From: an uncultured Prevotella sp.
Lineage (GTDB): Bacteria > Bacteroidota > Bacteroidia > Bacteroidales > Bacteroidaceae
DNA length: 64,000 nt
Reading direction: 5' to 3'
NCBI GenBank assembly: GCA_905196835.1
Contig: CAJJWN010000016.1
Span: forward strand, 3,172 to 67,171
Both the position numbers and the translations under genes were made by a program. The notes beneath the pieces were generated by a model. The model was not told the origin of the DNA, did not search any database, and worked only from the letters and a program-made list of their open reading frames with translations. This document shows, piece by piece, positions 8,674 to 17,910 of this stretch; the first letter of the stretch is position 1, and each line of letters opens with the position of its first letter.

Positions 8674-8712
8674 AAGGGCGACTCGTGTTTTTAACGCTGG
8701 GCTGCCCTTTTT
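8674..8712 (+). promoter_or_regulatory. Attenuator-like hairpin in the lipoprotein gene leader
   Basis: AAGGGC (8674-8679) can pair with GCCCTT (8704-8709), followed by a run of T, inside the ~100-base leader of the 8727 gene. It looks like a weak terminator placed before the start codon. No known riboswitch class was recognised. Confidence 0.35.
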
Positions 8713-8726
8713 AATAATGTTGACGT

Positions 8727-9653
8727 ATGAAATCCAAATATGCAATCCTTGTTCTTTTCTTCGCCGTCGCCGCCTTCATTGGCTGCGGCCCGTCATACGA
8801 CGAAATGAAAAGGCAGACAAGGGCCGAACAGGAACGGCTGCGCAAGGCTGACTCAATGGCGTTGAAAGTAGGCGTGCTGCCCACGCTGGACTGCCTGCCC
8901 ATATACGTAGCAAAGGAAAACGCCATGTTTGACACGGTGAAGGCCGACATTAGGCTCGTACAATACATGGCGCAGATAGACTGCGACGAGGCGTTGAAGC
9001 GCGGACGCATCGAAGGTTGCGTAACCGACGTGGTGCGCGGACAGCACATGAAGGCGCAAGGCATGACGCTCGACTATGTGGCCGCCACCAATGCGTACTG
9101 GCAACTGATAAGCAACCGCCTTGCGCGAATAAGGAGACTGAAGCAGCTGGACGACAAGATGCTGGCAATGACGCGCTTCTCTGCCACCGCACTGCTGGCC
9201 GATTATGCCGTAGACAGCGTAAAGATTGACCCCGACATGGTGTTCAAAATACAGATAAACGATGTCGCGCTAAGACTGCAGATGCTGCTCAACAACGAGA
9301 TGGACGCCGTACTGCTGCCCGAACCGCAGGCGACCACGGCGCGCCTGTACAAGAACCCGGTGCTGATGGACAGCCGCGACAAAGACATGCAGCTGGGCGT
9401 AATAGCCTTCAACGGCAAGACAATGAAGGACGAACGCAGGCAAAAGCAGCTGAAAGAGTTTGTCAAGGGATATGACGCCGCCTGCGACTCAATCAACAAG
9501 CACGGGCTGAAACGCTACGCGGCGGTAATCCGAAAATACTATAAAATAGACGACAAGACGCTCGACGCACTGCCCAAGATGAAATTCGAACACGCCAAAG
9601 CACCAAGGCAAAAGGACATCGACACCGCCGACAAGTGGCTAAAAAACAACTGA
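8727..9653 (+). CDS. Solute-binding lipoprotein, NMT1/SsuA-like fold
   Basis: A 308-residue predicted lipoprotein with Cys20 in the lipobox FIGC. After a short charged linker it shows the pattern of a periplasmic binding protein of the NMT1/THI5/SsuA type: LKVGVLPTLDCLPIYVAKE near residue 48 and NEMDAVLLPEPQATTA in the second lobe. The ligand is not evident. No ABC permease or ATPase genes adjoin it, and the next gene, a TPR protein, starts 3 bases after the stop. It may therefore have been recruited for a non-transport role (inference). Confidence 0.7.
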   Translation: MKSKYAILVLFFAVAAFIGCGPSYDEMKRQTRAEQERLRKADSMALKVGVLPTLDCLPIYVAKENAMFDTVKADIRLVQYMAQIDCDEALKRGRIEGCVTDVVRGQHMKAQGMTLDYVAATNAYWQLISNRLARIRRLKQLDDKMLAMTRFSATALLADYAVDSVKIDPDMVFKIQINDVALRLQMLLNNEMDAVLLPEPQATTARLYKNPVLMDSRDKDMQLGVIAFNGKTMKDERRQKQLKEFVKGYDAACDSINKHGLKRYAAVIRKYYKIDDKTLDALPKMKFEHAKAPRQKDIDTADKWLKNN

Positions 9654-9655
9654 CC

Positions 9656-11830
9656 ATGGAAAGCAACGAAAGCAGACAGTTGAAAGACATATTTATATAT
9701 ATAAGCCAACAAAAACTTGGCAGGGCCATACGCGAGGCCCGCTCGTTTGTCAACGGGCACCAGATGCTCGTGTACAAAGGCGAGCTGGAGCGCGTGGAAG
9801 AGGACTACCGCCTGATGCTCGACTACATGAAGCGCGGCTTCAACGACCCCAAGCGCGACGATGTGTTCAACAACATTGCCGACCGCCTGTACCGTTTTGC
9901 GTGCAACCTGCGCACGGCATACCGCAAACGCACCGACGCTTTCTTCACGGAAATGGCGCAAAAAGCGGCAACCTCTCCCGTTTCAAAAGAAAACATAAGG
10001 ACAACACTCGAGAACTTTGTGGCCGACACGGCAATGCTCAGCCTCGAAACCGAACCCGGGAAAAGCGAGAAGAGCAAACAGCTGTACCGCAACCACAATG
10101 ACTTCATGCAGTCGCTGTTCTGCAACATCGTAATATCAGACAGCTGGAACGGACACGACAAGGACTTCTTCGAGACACTGATACTCTCGCCTACCATCGA
10201 CACCATCGACGCGCAGATGCTCGTCAGCGCGATAACGCTGGGCGCGATGAACTGCATGGACGACAACAAGTTTGGCACGCTGATTGACGTTTACCTGAAA
10301 TCGACAGACGAGAAAGTGCGCCAGAAAGCGTTGATAGGCTGGGTTTTTGCCCTGTCATGCGACACAAGGCAGGCCGAAAAGGCCAAGCAGCGCGTGGCCG
10401 AAGCAATGAGACATCCCGGCGTAACAGCCGAGTTGGCCGACTTGCAGAAGCAAATCATATTCTGCATGAACGCCGAACAGGACACCGACACAATACAGCG
10501 CGACATCATGCCCGACCTAATCAAGAACAACAACCTTAAAATAACACGGTTCGGCATACAAGAAAAGGAGGAAGACCCGATGCAGGACGTGTTCGACCCG
10601 GAAGCGTCTGACCGCGCCATGGAGAAGATGGAAGAGAGCTTCCAGAAAATGATGAACATGCAGAAGGCCGGTTCTGACATTTACTTCGGCGGTTTCTCAC
10701 AGATGAAACGCTTTCCTTTCTTCTACAAGGCGGCCAACTGGTTTTGTCCGTTCTACATAGAACATCCCGACATCTCCGCCACCGTGGAAAAGATGAAAGG
10801 CACACCGCTCATAACAAACATTCTTGAAAACGGGCCTTTCTGCGACAGCGACAAATACTCGTTCACGCTCGCCGTATCGTCGGTAATAGCTCATTTGCCT
10901 GACAACATGAAGGAGATGCTGAACACAAAGGAGGCCATGGGGCCTGCCATGAGCATTGAAGAACAGAACAGTCCGGCGTACATACGGCGCATGATATTAC
11001 AAGACATGTACCGCTTCTTCCGCCTGTACCCACAGCGCGGACAGATGACCAATCCGTTCAGCAAGGAACATTCGATATTCGTAACCGACAAGGTTTTTGA
11101 AGGAACTGACATGGCCGGCATGTACGCCGACCTGTGTTACTTCATGCTCAAGCGCAAGAACAAATCGGCGTTGGAAGCCATTATGGCTGCCTACGATGAC
11201 AAGACATCACCCAAGAGCCTGCTTGTACACGGCCTTTATTACCTCGACATCGAGAACAAACCCGAAGAAGCGGTAAAATGGTTGGATGCCCTTAAAAAGC
11301 TTGAGCCGAAAAACAGGCGCGCAACATCGCTGCTTGCACGCTCAAAATTCGAATGCGGCGACTACGCAAGTGCGGCCGCATATTACAACGAACTGCTGCA
11401 ATCAGCCCCTGACAACAGCACCGCCGCACTGAATTACTGTGTCGCCCTGTCGAAGGCCAAGAAGTATGACGAAGCACTGAATACGCTATACAAGCTCGAC
11501 ATAGAGCATCCAGACTCGATGCCTGTAATACGTGTGCTGGCATGGACGCTGATGGGTGTAGACAAATACGAGCAGGCCGAAAAGGCGTATAACCGTCTTT
11601 TAAACAGCGAAGAGACTGAAAACGGCGACTGGCTGAACGCCGGCTACTGCCAATGGTTCATGGGAAACACCAATGAAGCGGTACGACTATTCAAGACGTT
11701 CACAAAGTCGCGCAGCAACACCAAGGCTTACGGGATTGACGACGACTTCGCCAATGACGCCGACATACTGGCCGACCATGGGATAAATGCCATTGACATG
11801 CAGCTAATGGCCGACTTGGTTGCCGAATAA
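9656..11830 (+). CDS. Large TPR-repeat protein
   Basis: The start at 9656 (MESNESRQLK) is preferred because the upstream in-frame ATG lies inside the previous gene. The 724-residue protein has no signal peptide. The N-terminal two-thirds is helical without a domain I can name. The C-terminal third (about residues 520-700) has tetratricopeptide repeats such as EEAVKWLDALKKLEPKNRRA, YNELLQSAPDNSTAALNY and YEQAEKAYNRLLNSE. The role is probably protein-protein scaffolding in the cytoplasm. A bidirectional terminator follows. Confidence 0.8.
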   Translation: MESNESRQLKDIFIYISQQKLGRAIREARSFVNGHQMLVYKGELERVEEDYRLMLDYMKRGFNDPKRDDVFNNIADRLYRFACNLRTAYRKRTDAFFTEMAQKAATSPVSKENIRTTLENFVADTAMLSLETEPGKSEKSKQLYRNHNDFMQSLFCNIVISDSWNGHDKDFFETLILSPTIDTIDAQMLVSAITLGAMNCMDDNKFGTLIDVYLKSTDEKVRQKALIGWVFALSCDTRQAEKAKQRVAEAMRHPGVTAELADLQKQIIFCMNAEQDTDTIQRDIMPDLIKNNNLKITRFGIQEKEEDPMQDVFDPEASDRAMEKMEESFQKMMNMQKAGSDIYFGGFSQMKRFPFFYKAANWFCPFYIEHPDISATVEKMKGTPLITNILENGPFCDSDKYSFTLAVSSVIAHLPDNMKEMLNTKEAMGPAMSIEEQNSPAYIRRMILQDMYRFFRLYPQRGQMTNPFSKEHSIFVTDKVFEGTDMAGMYADLCYFMLKRKNKSALEAIMAAYDDKTSPKSLLVHGLYYLDIENKPEEAVKWLDALKKLEPKNRRATSLLARSKFECGDYASAAAYYNELLQSAPDNSTAALNYCVALSKAKKYDEALNTLYKLDIEHPDSMPVIRVLAWTLMGVDKYEQAEKAYNRLLNSEETENGDWLNAGYCQWFMGNTNEAVRLFKTFTKSRSNTKAYGIDDDFANDADILADHGINAIDMQLMADLVAE

Positions 11831-11840
11831 ACAAAAAATA

Positions 11841-11872
11841 AATGTCCGCATCCTGTTGGTTTTGCGGACATT
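11841..11872. terminator. Bidirectional terminator between the TPR gene and the PLD-type synthase
   Basis: Ten-base arms AATGTCCGCA (11841-11850) and TGCGGACATT (11863-11872) with a 12-base loop lie between two convergent genes. The flanks are A-rich on the left and moderately T-rich on the right. Confidence 0.7.
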
Positions 11873-11893
11873 CATCATATAGCTGCTATCATA

Positions 11894-13156
11894 TCAGAGG
11901 AACGGGGCGAGGAGATGGGCAAACCACCCTACAAACTTCTGCCACGGCGTACGCCACTCGTCCCATACCTCTTCGGTAAGCTTGAAAGAGTGTTTCTTGT
12001 CACGCTCGAACATCGTGTCAAGCTCTTTTGTCGTACAAGGGTCAACGATAACGGCATTCTCCTCGTAATCGAAGTTTAGGCTTCTGGCGTTAAGGTTGGC
12101 ACTGCCCACAGTGCAAAAACGTCCGTCTACCATTATTATCTTGGTATGATGAAATCCGTTACGGTATATCCAGACATCCACCCCATGCTTCATAAGCTTA
12201 TGGACATTATAGAAAACGCAGTCGGGAGTCAACGGAATGTCGCTTTTCTCTGAAACCATTATTTCCACTTTCACCCCTCGTTTTACGGCATTACGCAATG
12301 CGCGCTTCAACGTTCCGTTAAGAGTTAAGTATGGATTTACTAATTTTATACTATCCTTGGCATTGTTTATGGCTTCAGTATAAAACGTCCTTATTATGCC
12401 GTTTGTAGTCCTCGGCTCGCGATTTATTATGCCAACCATCTTCTTGCCAGCGGTAGAACACGTATCTGGTTTCAGCCCGGTAATGTAGTCTGCGCCGTGA
12501 TAACCACGGAAATACTTGACTCCATGCACGTTCTGTCCTGACACCTTGTTCCATATCTTCAAGAATATCGCCTGCAAGGTGTTCACCTCGTCGCCCTCGA
12601 TACGGCAGTGCATGTCGCGCCATTCGCCTACCTGCTCCGTTCCCGTTATATAATAATCGGCCACGTTCATTCCCCCGGTATAGGCAATCTTGCCGTCAAT
12701 CACTACAATCTTACGGTGGTCGCGGTGGAACACATGGTTCACCCAAGGAAAACGTATGGGGTCAAACTCGTAAATCTCTATGCCTTTCGAGCGGATGCTG
12801 TCAAGATGCTCTTTCTTCAAAGGCTGGTTGTTTGAATCGTTGCCGAAGCCGTCAAAAAGGGCACGCACCTCCACTCCCTGCGCCACCTTGTCGGCAAGAA
12901 GTTTGAAAAGCAACGACGCTATCGAGTCGTTACGGAAATTAAAATACTCAAGATGCACGCTGCTGCGGGCCTGACGGATGGCTTCGAACATATCGTCGAA
13001 CTTCTCTTGGCCGCTCATAAGCAAGGTAACTGAATTGTTGTCGGAAAAAGACACCCCCTCCTTACGCAACTCATCGACTATCAACGAGTCGGATGTTTGG
13101 GAACTTAAGCCCGTGCAGGCAATAATGGAAAATATTAAAAGAACAAATCTCCTCAT
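11894..13156 (-). CDS. Cardiolipin synthase / phospholipase D family protein
   Basis: The start MRRFVLLIFS at 13156 gives a 420-residue protein with an N-terminal signal peptide or anchor. It has two HKD motifs: HRKIVVID (about residue 150) followed by YTGGMN, and HTKIIMVD (about residue 340) followed by VGSANLNARS. Both catalytic copies are intact. The usual reaction is joining two phosphatidylglycerols into cardiolipin. It lacks the two N-terminal membrane helices of classical Cls and has a cleavable-looking signal, so a periplasmic PLD-type activity is an alternative. Confidence 0.85.
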   Translation of the reverse strand: MRRFVLLIFSIIACTGLSSQTSDSLIVDELRKEGVSFSDNNSVTLLMSGQEKFDDMFEAIRQARSSVHLEYFNFRNDSIASLLFKLLADKVAQGVEVRALFDGFGNDSNNQPLKKEHLDSIRSKGIEIYEFDPIRFPWVNHVFHRDHRKIVVIDGKIAYTGGMNVADYYITGTEQVGEWRDMHCRIEGDEVNTLQAIFLKIWNKVSGQNVHGVKYFRGYHGADYITGLKPDTCSTAGKKMVGIINREPRTTNGIIRTFYTEAINNAKDSIKLVNPYLTLNGTLKRALRNAVKRGVKVEIMVSEKSDIPLTPDCVFYNVHKLMKHGVDVWIYRNGFHHTKIIMVDGRFCTVGSANLNARSLNFDYEENAVIVDPCTTKELDTMFERDKKHSFKLTEEVWDEWRTPWQKFVGWFAHLLAPFL

Positions 13157-13273
13157 GACGGAAATACTGATGTCAATATGTAAAAATTCAGGCTGCAAAG
13201 GTATCTAAAATTGTTCTATTGCTCCAAACTTTTAACACATATTACCGAATTAAATCAAATCAGCACGTTTTTA

Positions 13274-13305
13274 TTTTGCCATTTTATGCTTAATTAATAC
13301 CTTTG
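13274..13305 (+). promoter_or_regulatory. Promoter of the outer-membrane protein gene
   Basis: TTTTG (13274-13278), a 19-base spacer and TACCTTTG (13298-13305): a near-perfect Bacteroidota promoter, 55 bases before the ATG at 13361. Confidence 0.8.
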
Positions 13306-13360
13306 CGGCCGTTTTAGGCTCACACGGAGCCAAATGATTGTCTAATTAAAAAAGAAGATT

Positions 13361-13888
13361 ATGAAAAAGATTTACATGACATTGGTTGCCGTAATGATTG
13401 CGGTATGCGCAAGCGCACAGATTTATGTAGGCGGCAACGTAGGTATTTCAAGCGTTGACGGCGACGGTATCGACAGCGAGACTTATTACAAGCTTCTGCC
13501 TGAGGTTGGCTATCATTTCAATGACGACTGGGCTGCAGGCGTTATGTTCGGCTGGTCAAAGGATGCAGCAAACCTGACAAATGCTGCTGCAACACAGACA
13601 TTCGAGATTAACCCGTATGCACGCTACACTTTCTTCCACAGCAAGGTGATAAATCTGTTCTGCGACGGCGGTTTCGGATACAAGCATTACAACGGCTGGG
13701 CAGACCAGTGGTCTATCGGTTTGAAACCTGGCGTTGAAGTAAAAATCAACAAGTTCAGTCTCATCGCACACGTAGGCTTCGTTGGCTGGGAGCAGGTAAA
13801 AGGCATCCACGGCGGAGGCAAAGTAAGTGAATGGGGACTCAACCTTGACGGTAACAACATAATGTTTGGTGTTTACTACAACTTCTAA
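13361..13888 (+). CDS. Outer-membrane beta-barrel (porin-like) protein
   Basis: A 175-residue protein with a clear signal peptide (cleavage after CASAQ, residue 20), alternating hydrophobic/polar strands and a C-terminal aromatic residue (VYYNF), as in small eight-stranded barrels of the OprF/OmpW-like outer-membrane group. It is a single-gene unit with a strong promoter and a 26-bp terminator, so it is probably highly expressed. The substrate or partner is unknown. Confidence 0.8.
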   Translation: MKKIYMTLVAVMIAVCASAQIYVGGNVGISSVDGDGIDSETYYKLLPEVGYHFNDDWAAGVMFGWSKDAANLTNAAATQTFEINPYARYTFFHSKVINLFCDGGFGYKHYNGWADQWSIGLKPGVEVKINKFSLIAHVGFVGWEQVKGIHGGGKVSEWGLNLDGNNIMFGVYYNF

Positions 13889-13910
13889 ACTACCGACAAA
13901 CCATTAAAAA

Positions 13911-13974
13911 CAATAAAAGAGAAAAATCCAAATGCCTTACTATTATGCGGCATTTGGATTTTTCTCTTTTATTG
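13911..13974. terminator. Very strong bidirectional terminator
   Basis: A perfect 26-bp stem (13911-13936 with 13949-13974) and a 12-base loop, with A-runs on the left and T-runs on the right, so it can stop transcription both ways. It separates the outer-membrane protein gene from the convergent queC. Confidence 0.9.
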
Positions 13975-13987
13975 TTATCCACTTTAC

Positions 13988-14638
13988 TTATTCATATTCC
14001 GTGGTGTCGTCAATGCCTGCATCGCGCAAAGCTTCCCTGCGTTCAACACATGTACCGCACTTGCCGCAATGCTTGTCGCCACCTTTGTAGCAGCTCCACG
14101 TCTCCGAATAATCTATGCCGAGCAGCTTGCCGCGGCGCGCAATGTCGCCCTTTGTCAAGTCAGTGTACGGCGCAAGCACCTCTATACCGGGATAAGTTCC
14201 TGTCTTTGTAGCCTCGCTCATGGCACGCACGAACTCCGGACGGCAGTCAGGATATATGGCGTGGTCGCCTCCGTGGTTGGCCATCATCACATACTTCAGC
14301 CCCTCGCTCTCGGCTATTCCGGCGGCAATCGACAACATTATGCCGTTACGGAACGGCACTACGGTCGACCTCATGTTGTCATCGGCATAGTTTCCTTCGG
14401 GCACAGCATCGGCTCCGCTCAACAAAGAACTCTTGAAATAGTCGTGCATGAAGTCAAGCCTTATGACGAAATGCCTTATGCCAAGCCTGCGGCAATGCAG
14501 CTTGGCATAGCCTATCTCGCGTGCGTTGTGGTTACTTCCATAATCGAACGACACGGCCAAAGCTATCCTGTCCTTCATGTCATAGAGCAACGTGGTACTG
14601 TCCATTCCGCCGCTCAATATTAAAATGCAATCTTTCAT
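13988..14638 (-). CDS. queC: 7-cyano-7-deazaguanine synthase QueC
   Basis: ATP-dependent conversion of 7-carboxy-7-deazaguanine to preQ0 in queuosine synthesis. The start MKDCILILSGG at 14638 is chosen by family match. The 216-residue protein has the PP-loop SGGMDS (9-14) and a C-terminal zinc site, CYKGGDKHCGKCGTC. No other queuosine genes are in the neighbourhood. Confidence 0.95.
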   Translation of the reverse strand: MKDCILILSGGMDSTTLLYDMKDRIALAVSFDYGSNHNAREIGYAKLHCRRLGIRHFVIRLDFMHDYFKSSLLSGADAVPEGNYADDNMRSTVVPFRNGIMLSIAAGIAESEGLKYVMMANHGGDHAIYPDCRPEFVRAMSEATKTGTYPGIEVLAPYTDLTKGDIARRGKLLGIDYSETWSCYKGGDKHCGKCGTCVERREALRDAGIDDTTEYE

Positions 14639-14756
14639 ATACTTTGTAGAAGTTAGAAAAGCCAAAGAAAGCAGAGATGCTTAAGCTTGGAGCCTTACCA
14701 CAGGCTCGCCTGCCGCCCGCACCCAGTCTGCCACCACTTGGCCGACTGCAAAAGTA
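14639..14756 (-). promoter_or_regulatory. queC promoter and GC-rich leader
   Basis: A TACTTTTG -7 box on the minus strand (14756-14749) predicts a leader of about 100 bases that is much more GC-rich than its flanks. It includes a GAGCC/GGCTC hairpin around 14690-14708. It does not match the preQ1-I, -II or -III patterns I know. A regulatory RNA is possible but not shown. Confidence 0.4.
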
Positions 14757-14862
14757 ATCATTTCACTTAATATTTGCAAAGCGGACATTACATTAATATT
14801 ATAAGCATGTCAAAAAACATCAAATAATCACCGGCTTGCAGCCATTTGTCAACATTAATTGT

Positions 14863-14870
14863 TATTTTTG
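14863..14870 (+). promoter_or_regulatory. Likely pgk promoter (-7 box)
   Basis: TATTTTTG lies 69 bases before the pgk ATG. No well-spaced -33 TTTG is visible, so only the -7 element is called. Confidence 0.45.
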
Positions 14871-14939
14871 CAATGTAAAAGAAGCAAATACACATTGACT
14901 TCATTATAAATGTACATTTCTTTAATATTCTAAGTAAAT

Positions 14940-16187
14940 ATGAAAATCGAACAATTTAACTTTGCCGGCAAGAAGGCAATCGTGCGCGTTGACTTCAACG
15001 TGCCATTGGACGAGAACGGAAACGTAACTGACGACACCCGCATCCGCGGCGCACTTCCCACACTGAAGAAAATCCTTGCCGACGGTGGCAGCGTCATCAT
15101 GATGAGCCACATGGGCAAACCCAAAGGCAAGGTGAACCCCAAGCTCTCTTTGAGCCAGATTGTAAAGAACGTGTCAGAGCATCTTGGAGTTGACGTGAAG
15201 TTCGCTCCCGACTGCGCCAACGCCGACAAAGAGGCCGCTGCATTGAAGCCGGGCGAGGCTCTGCTGCTCGAGAACCTGCGCTTCTATCCCGAAGAGGAGG
15301 GCAAGCCCGTAGGCATTGACAAGACAGACCCCGCATATGACGAGGCGAAGAAGGAGATGAAGACACGCCAGCAGGCATTCGCAAAGAAGCTCGCGTCTTA
15401 TGCCGACTGCTACGTGATGGACGCCTTCGGCACGGCTCACCGCAAGCACGCTTCTACCGCCGTAATCGACGAATACTTTGACAAGGACCACAAGATGCTT
15501 GGCTACCTCATGGAGAAAGAGGTAACAGCCGTTGACAACGTGCTCAGCAACATCAAGCGTCCGTTTACCGCAATCATGGGCGGCTCCAAGGTTTCAACGA
15601 AAATCGGCATCATCGAGAACCTGCTCGGCAAGGTTGACAACCTCATACTCTGCGGCGGAATGACATACACCTTCGCCAAGGCGCAGGGCGGCAAGATTGG
15701 CAAGTCAATCTGCGAGGACGACAAGCTCGACGTTGCTCTCGACGTTATCAAGAAGGCTAAGGAGAACGGTGTGAACTTGGTGCTCGGCACGGACTGCATC
15801 GCAGCCGACGACTTCTCTAACGACGCGCACACCCAGGTTTGTCCTTCAAACGACATACCCGACGGCTGGGAAGGACTTGACGCAGGTCCCGAAACGCGCA
15901 AGGCATTCGCAGAGGCTATCAAGGGAGCTAAGACAATACTTTGGAACGGCCCCGCAGGCGTGTTCGAGTTTGACAACTTCATCGGCGGCTCGAAGGCAAT
16001 AGCCGACGCCATTGCAGAGGCTACGGCCAACGGAGCGTTCTCGCTCATCGGCGGAGGCGACTCTGTTGCCTGCATCAACAAGTTCGGCATGGCCGACAAG
16101 GTGTCTTACATCTCTACCGGCGGTGGCGCACTGCTCGAGGCCATCGAGGGCAAAACGCTGCCCGGCGTAGCCGCAATAGAGGCGTAA
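14940..16187 (+). CDS. pgk: Phosphoglycerate kinase
   Basis: Glycolytic enzyme that transfers phosphate from 1,3-bisphosphoglycerate to ADP. The 415-residue protein has the N-terminal substrate motif [12 protein letters not shown] with [33 protein letters not shown], the DAFGTAHR block, [13 protein letters not shown], and the C-terminal [16 protein letters not shown]-site region. It is monocistronic, ended by a strong terminator. Confidence 0.97.
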   Translation: MKIEQFNFAGKKAIVRVDFNVPLDENGNVTDDTRIRGALPTLKKILADGGSVIMMSHMGKPKGKVNPKLSLSQIVKNVSEHLGVDVKFAPDCANADKEAAALKPGEALLLENLRFYPEEEGKPVGIDKTDPAYDEAKKEMKTRQQAFAKKLASYADCYVMDAFGTAHRKHASTAVIDEYFDKDHKMLGYLMEKEVTAVDNVLSNIKRPFTAIMGGSKVSTKIGIIENLLGKVDNLILCGGMTYTFAKAQGGKIGKSICEDDKLDVALDVIKKAKENGVNLVLGTDCIAADDFSNDAHTQVCPSNDIPDGWEGLDAGPETRKAFAEAIKGAKTILWNGPAGVFEFDNFIGGSKAIADAIAEATANGAFSLIGGGDSVACINKFGMADKVSYISTGGGALLEAIEGKTLPGVAAIEA

Positions 16188-16225
16188 CACTCATAAGCAT
16201 ACATTTTTAGCATCATAGTGATTCG

Positions 16226-16265
16226 AGGCGGCTGCTCCGTGAGGAGCGGTCGCCTTTTCTTTTTA
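16226..16265 (+). terminator. pgk terminator
   Basis: A 13-bp stem (16226-16238 with 16243-16255, two G-T pairs), a GTGA loop and a following T-rich tract. Confidence 0.85.
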
Positions 16266-16404
16266 CAGCATCCGCAACGGGACATACGCACCTGACATAA
16301 TGCAACCGTTTACAGCGAAAACGCTACATTACGACACTTTGAGTTTGTACGGAAAACCAGTGAAAATAGAACGGCCATGCGTCCGCAGCCGCCCTCCATA
16401 CCGC

Positions 16405-16596
16405 CATCAACCGCATATTACTACGTCAAGGACGGCCTTTTTGCTGCCCAAAGACGGCCTTTAAGCATAGTAAAAGCCGTCTTTACTGATAGTGAGAGCC
16501 GTCCACACACATCGTAAGAACGGCTCTCACTACCCTTAACAACGGCTCTCACTACCAGAAAGGGCGGTTTTTGCGCCATTTACAGGCTGTTTTCAT
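16405..16596. repeat. 22-bp-phased palindrome array III
   Basis: Units centred near 16411, 16433, 16456, 16478, 16500, 16522, 16544, 16565 and 16587, again 22 bp apart. Early units read AAGGACGGCCTTT and AAAGACGGCCTTT; later ones change to GTGAGAGCC and ACGGCTCTCAC, whose arms complement each other across neighbouring units. It leads directly into the conserved tail at 16597. No gene fits in 16266-16830. Confidence 0.8.
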
Positions 16597-16740
16597 TGCA
16601 CAAATTCGCCGTTCCCGGCATAACAATCTGACGTTCAGCGCATTACGTTTGCACGCTCTATATTGGCGTTTTTGCGGCCGAATGAGCGTCTGCGCAAAAC
16701 AACGCCATTATAGAGCGTCAACAAAAATCAGAAAGAAAGC
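16597..16740 (+). repeat. Conserved tail of array III (copy B)
   Basis: The second copy of the ~145-bp tail, in the same orientation and position relative to its array as 4303-4447. It also contains a strong internal inverted repeat: GCTCTATATTGGCGTT near 16655 against AACGCCATTATAGAGC near 16702-16717. Confidence 0.65.
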
Positions 16741-16830
16741 ACATCGGGCATTTCGCCTTACACTCTGACTACAATGCCAGTCACCGCTTGCGTTATTCTG
16801 AAAAAGTATTATTAAGCTGTTGAGCAAGCG

Positions 16831-17667
16831 TCAATCTACCGGTACGTAGCCGCTCTTCATCACAATTTGCTGCCCTTTCGGCGAAAGCAGGAAGCGTATA
16901 AACGGCTCTACCACACCGGCCTTGTCTGCCGTATAGTAATAATACAGCTCCCTGATTATCGGGTAAACGTGGCGGCGCCCCATGTCCATGTTGGGATATA
17001 CGAAGTGCTTGCCGTCGTACGAAACCTTTACCGCCCTGACGTTACGGTTGACGTAAGCCATGCCGACATAGCCTATCGCCCCCTTGGTCTGGCTTACCGA
17101 TTGTATTACCGCGCCCGTGGCTGGCATCGAGAGCACGCCTGCCATGTAGTTCTTCTCGTGCAACACGCTGGTCTTAAAAAACTCGTAAGTGCCCGAAGAC
17201 GTCTCGCGCGAGTACACTATTATCTTCAAGTCAGGTCCGCGCCGACCCGTGTACAGGTCGGTTACCTGGTTCCAGTTTGTCACCTTGCCGCGGAATATGG
17301 CCTCCAGCTGCTCGCGCGTAAGGTGGGTTATGGGGTTCTGCGGGTTCACGATGACGGCCAGCGCGTCGTAAGCCACCACCGCCTCGCGCAGCTGCTTGCC
17401 GCTCTTGCTTATCTTCACGCGCTCGTTGAACTTCACCGGACGCGACGCCATGGCTATGTCGGTAGTGCCGTCCATCAACGCGGAGATGCCCACGCCAGAG
17501 CCGCCGCCGGTCACGGTGACCCGCGTCTGCGGATTAAGCGTCATGTAAACCTCTGCCGCCTCTTGCGACACGGGCAGCACCGTGTCGCTGCCCTTTATCT
17601 TCTGCGCGGCGGCGCATACCGTCAGCGTGGCGGCCATTGCCGTTGTGATAATCCTTGTCAAGTCCAT
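16831..17667 (-). CDS. pstS: Phosphate ABC transporter, substrate-binding protein PstS
   Basis: Periplasmic phosphate-binding protein, 278 residues, with a signal peptide ending near CAAAQ (residue 22). Family motifs seen: IKGSDTVLPVSQ at the mature N-terminus, GGGSGVGISAL, TDIAMASRPV, KVTNWNQVTD and RETSSGTYEFF (phosphate-binding serines). It is transcribed away from pstC; the shared spacer carries Pho-box-like repeats. Confidence 0.95.
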   Translation of the reverse strand: MDLTRIITTAMAATLTVCAAAQKIKGSDTVLPVSQEAAEVYMTLNPQTRVTVTGGGSGVGISALMDGTTDIAMASRPVKFNERVKISKSGKQLREAVVAYDALAVIVNPQNPITHLTREQLEAIFRGKVTNWNQVTDLYTGRRGPDLKIIVYSRETSSGTYEFFKTSVLHEKNYMAGVLSMPATGAVIQSVSQTKGAIGYVGMAYVNRNVRAVKVSYDGKHFVYPNMDMGRRHVYPIIRELYYYYTADKAGVVEPFIRFLLSPKGQQIVMKSGYVPVD

Positions 17668-17741
17668 CTTGTTACATTATTAATACATGTTGCCAATTGT
17701 CGGCGCGCCTCCGTGGCTCGGCGCACACCGCTCTTTTCACG

Positions 17742-17791
17742 GTGCGAAGTAACACGTTTGCGTTTTCATTCGGGTTACACACATGTTACAA
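17742..17791 (-). promoter_or_regulatory. Pho-box-like repeats and promoter of pstS
   Basis: On the minus strand TTGTAAC (17791-17785) and GTGTAAC (17780-17774) sit exactly 11 bp apart. They are followed after 24 bases by TACTTCGC (17749-17742), a weak -7 box. Direct heptamers at 11-bp spacing are the hallmark of PhoB/PhoP-type operators. Confidence 0.55.
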
Positions 17792-17819
17792 TAAGGTTGC
17801 GGCACTCGCCATGCGCATG

Positions 17820-17877
17820 TTGTAACGCGATTGTAACTTGCGTGTCACACGTTCGTCAACTGCTTGCCATACTTTTG
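17820..17877 (+). promoter_or_regulatory. Pho-box-like repeats and promoter of pstC operon
   Basis: TTGTAAC (17820), TTGTAAC (17831) and GTGTCAC (17842) repeat with exact 11-bp spacing. After 21 bases comes the -7 box TACTTTTG (17870-17877), 34 bases before the pstC ATG. The repeats take the place of a -33 element, as in activator-dependent Pho promoters. Confidence 0.65.
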
Positions 17878-17910
17878 CGGACAAATAACAAAACAACGAA
17901 ACATGGCATT

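Noticed and set aside
16867-17910. Open plus-strand frame of ~350 codons upstream of and in frame with pstC
   Set aside because: It is antisense to pstS and runs across the Pho-box/promoter region. The protein has no transporter features until MKKFLEKIVTG at 17911, which is the natural pstC start.
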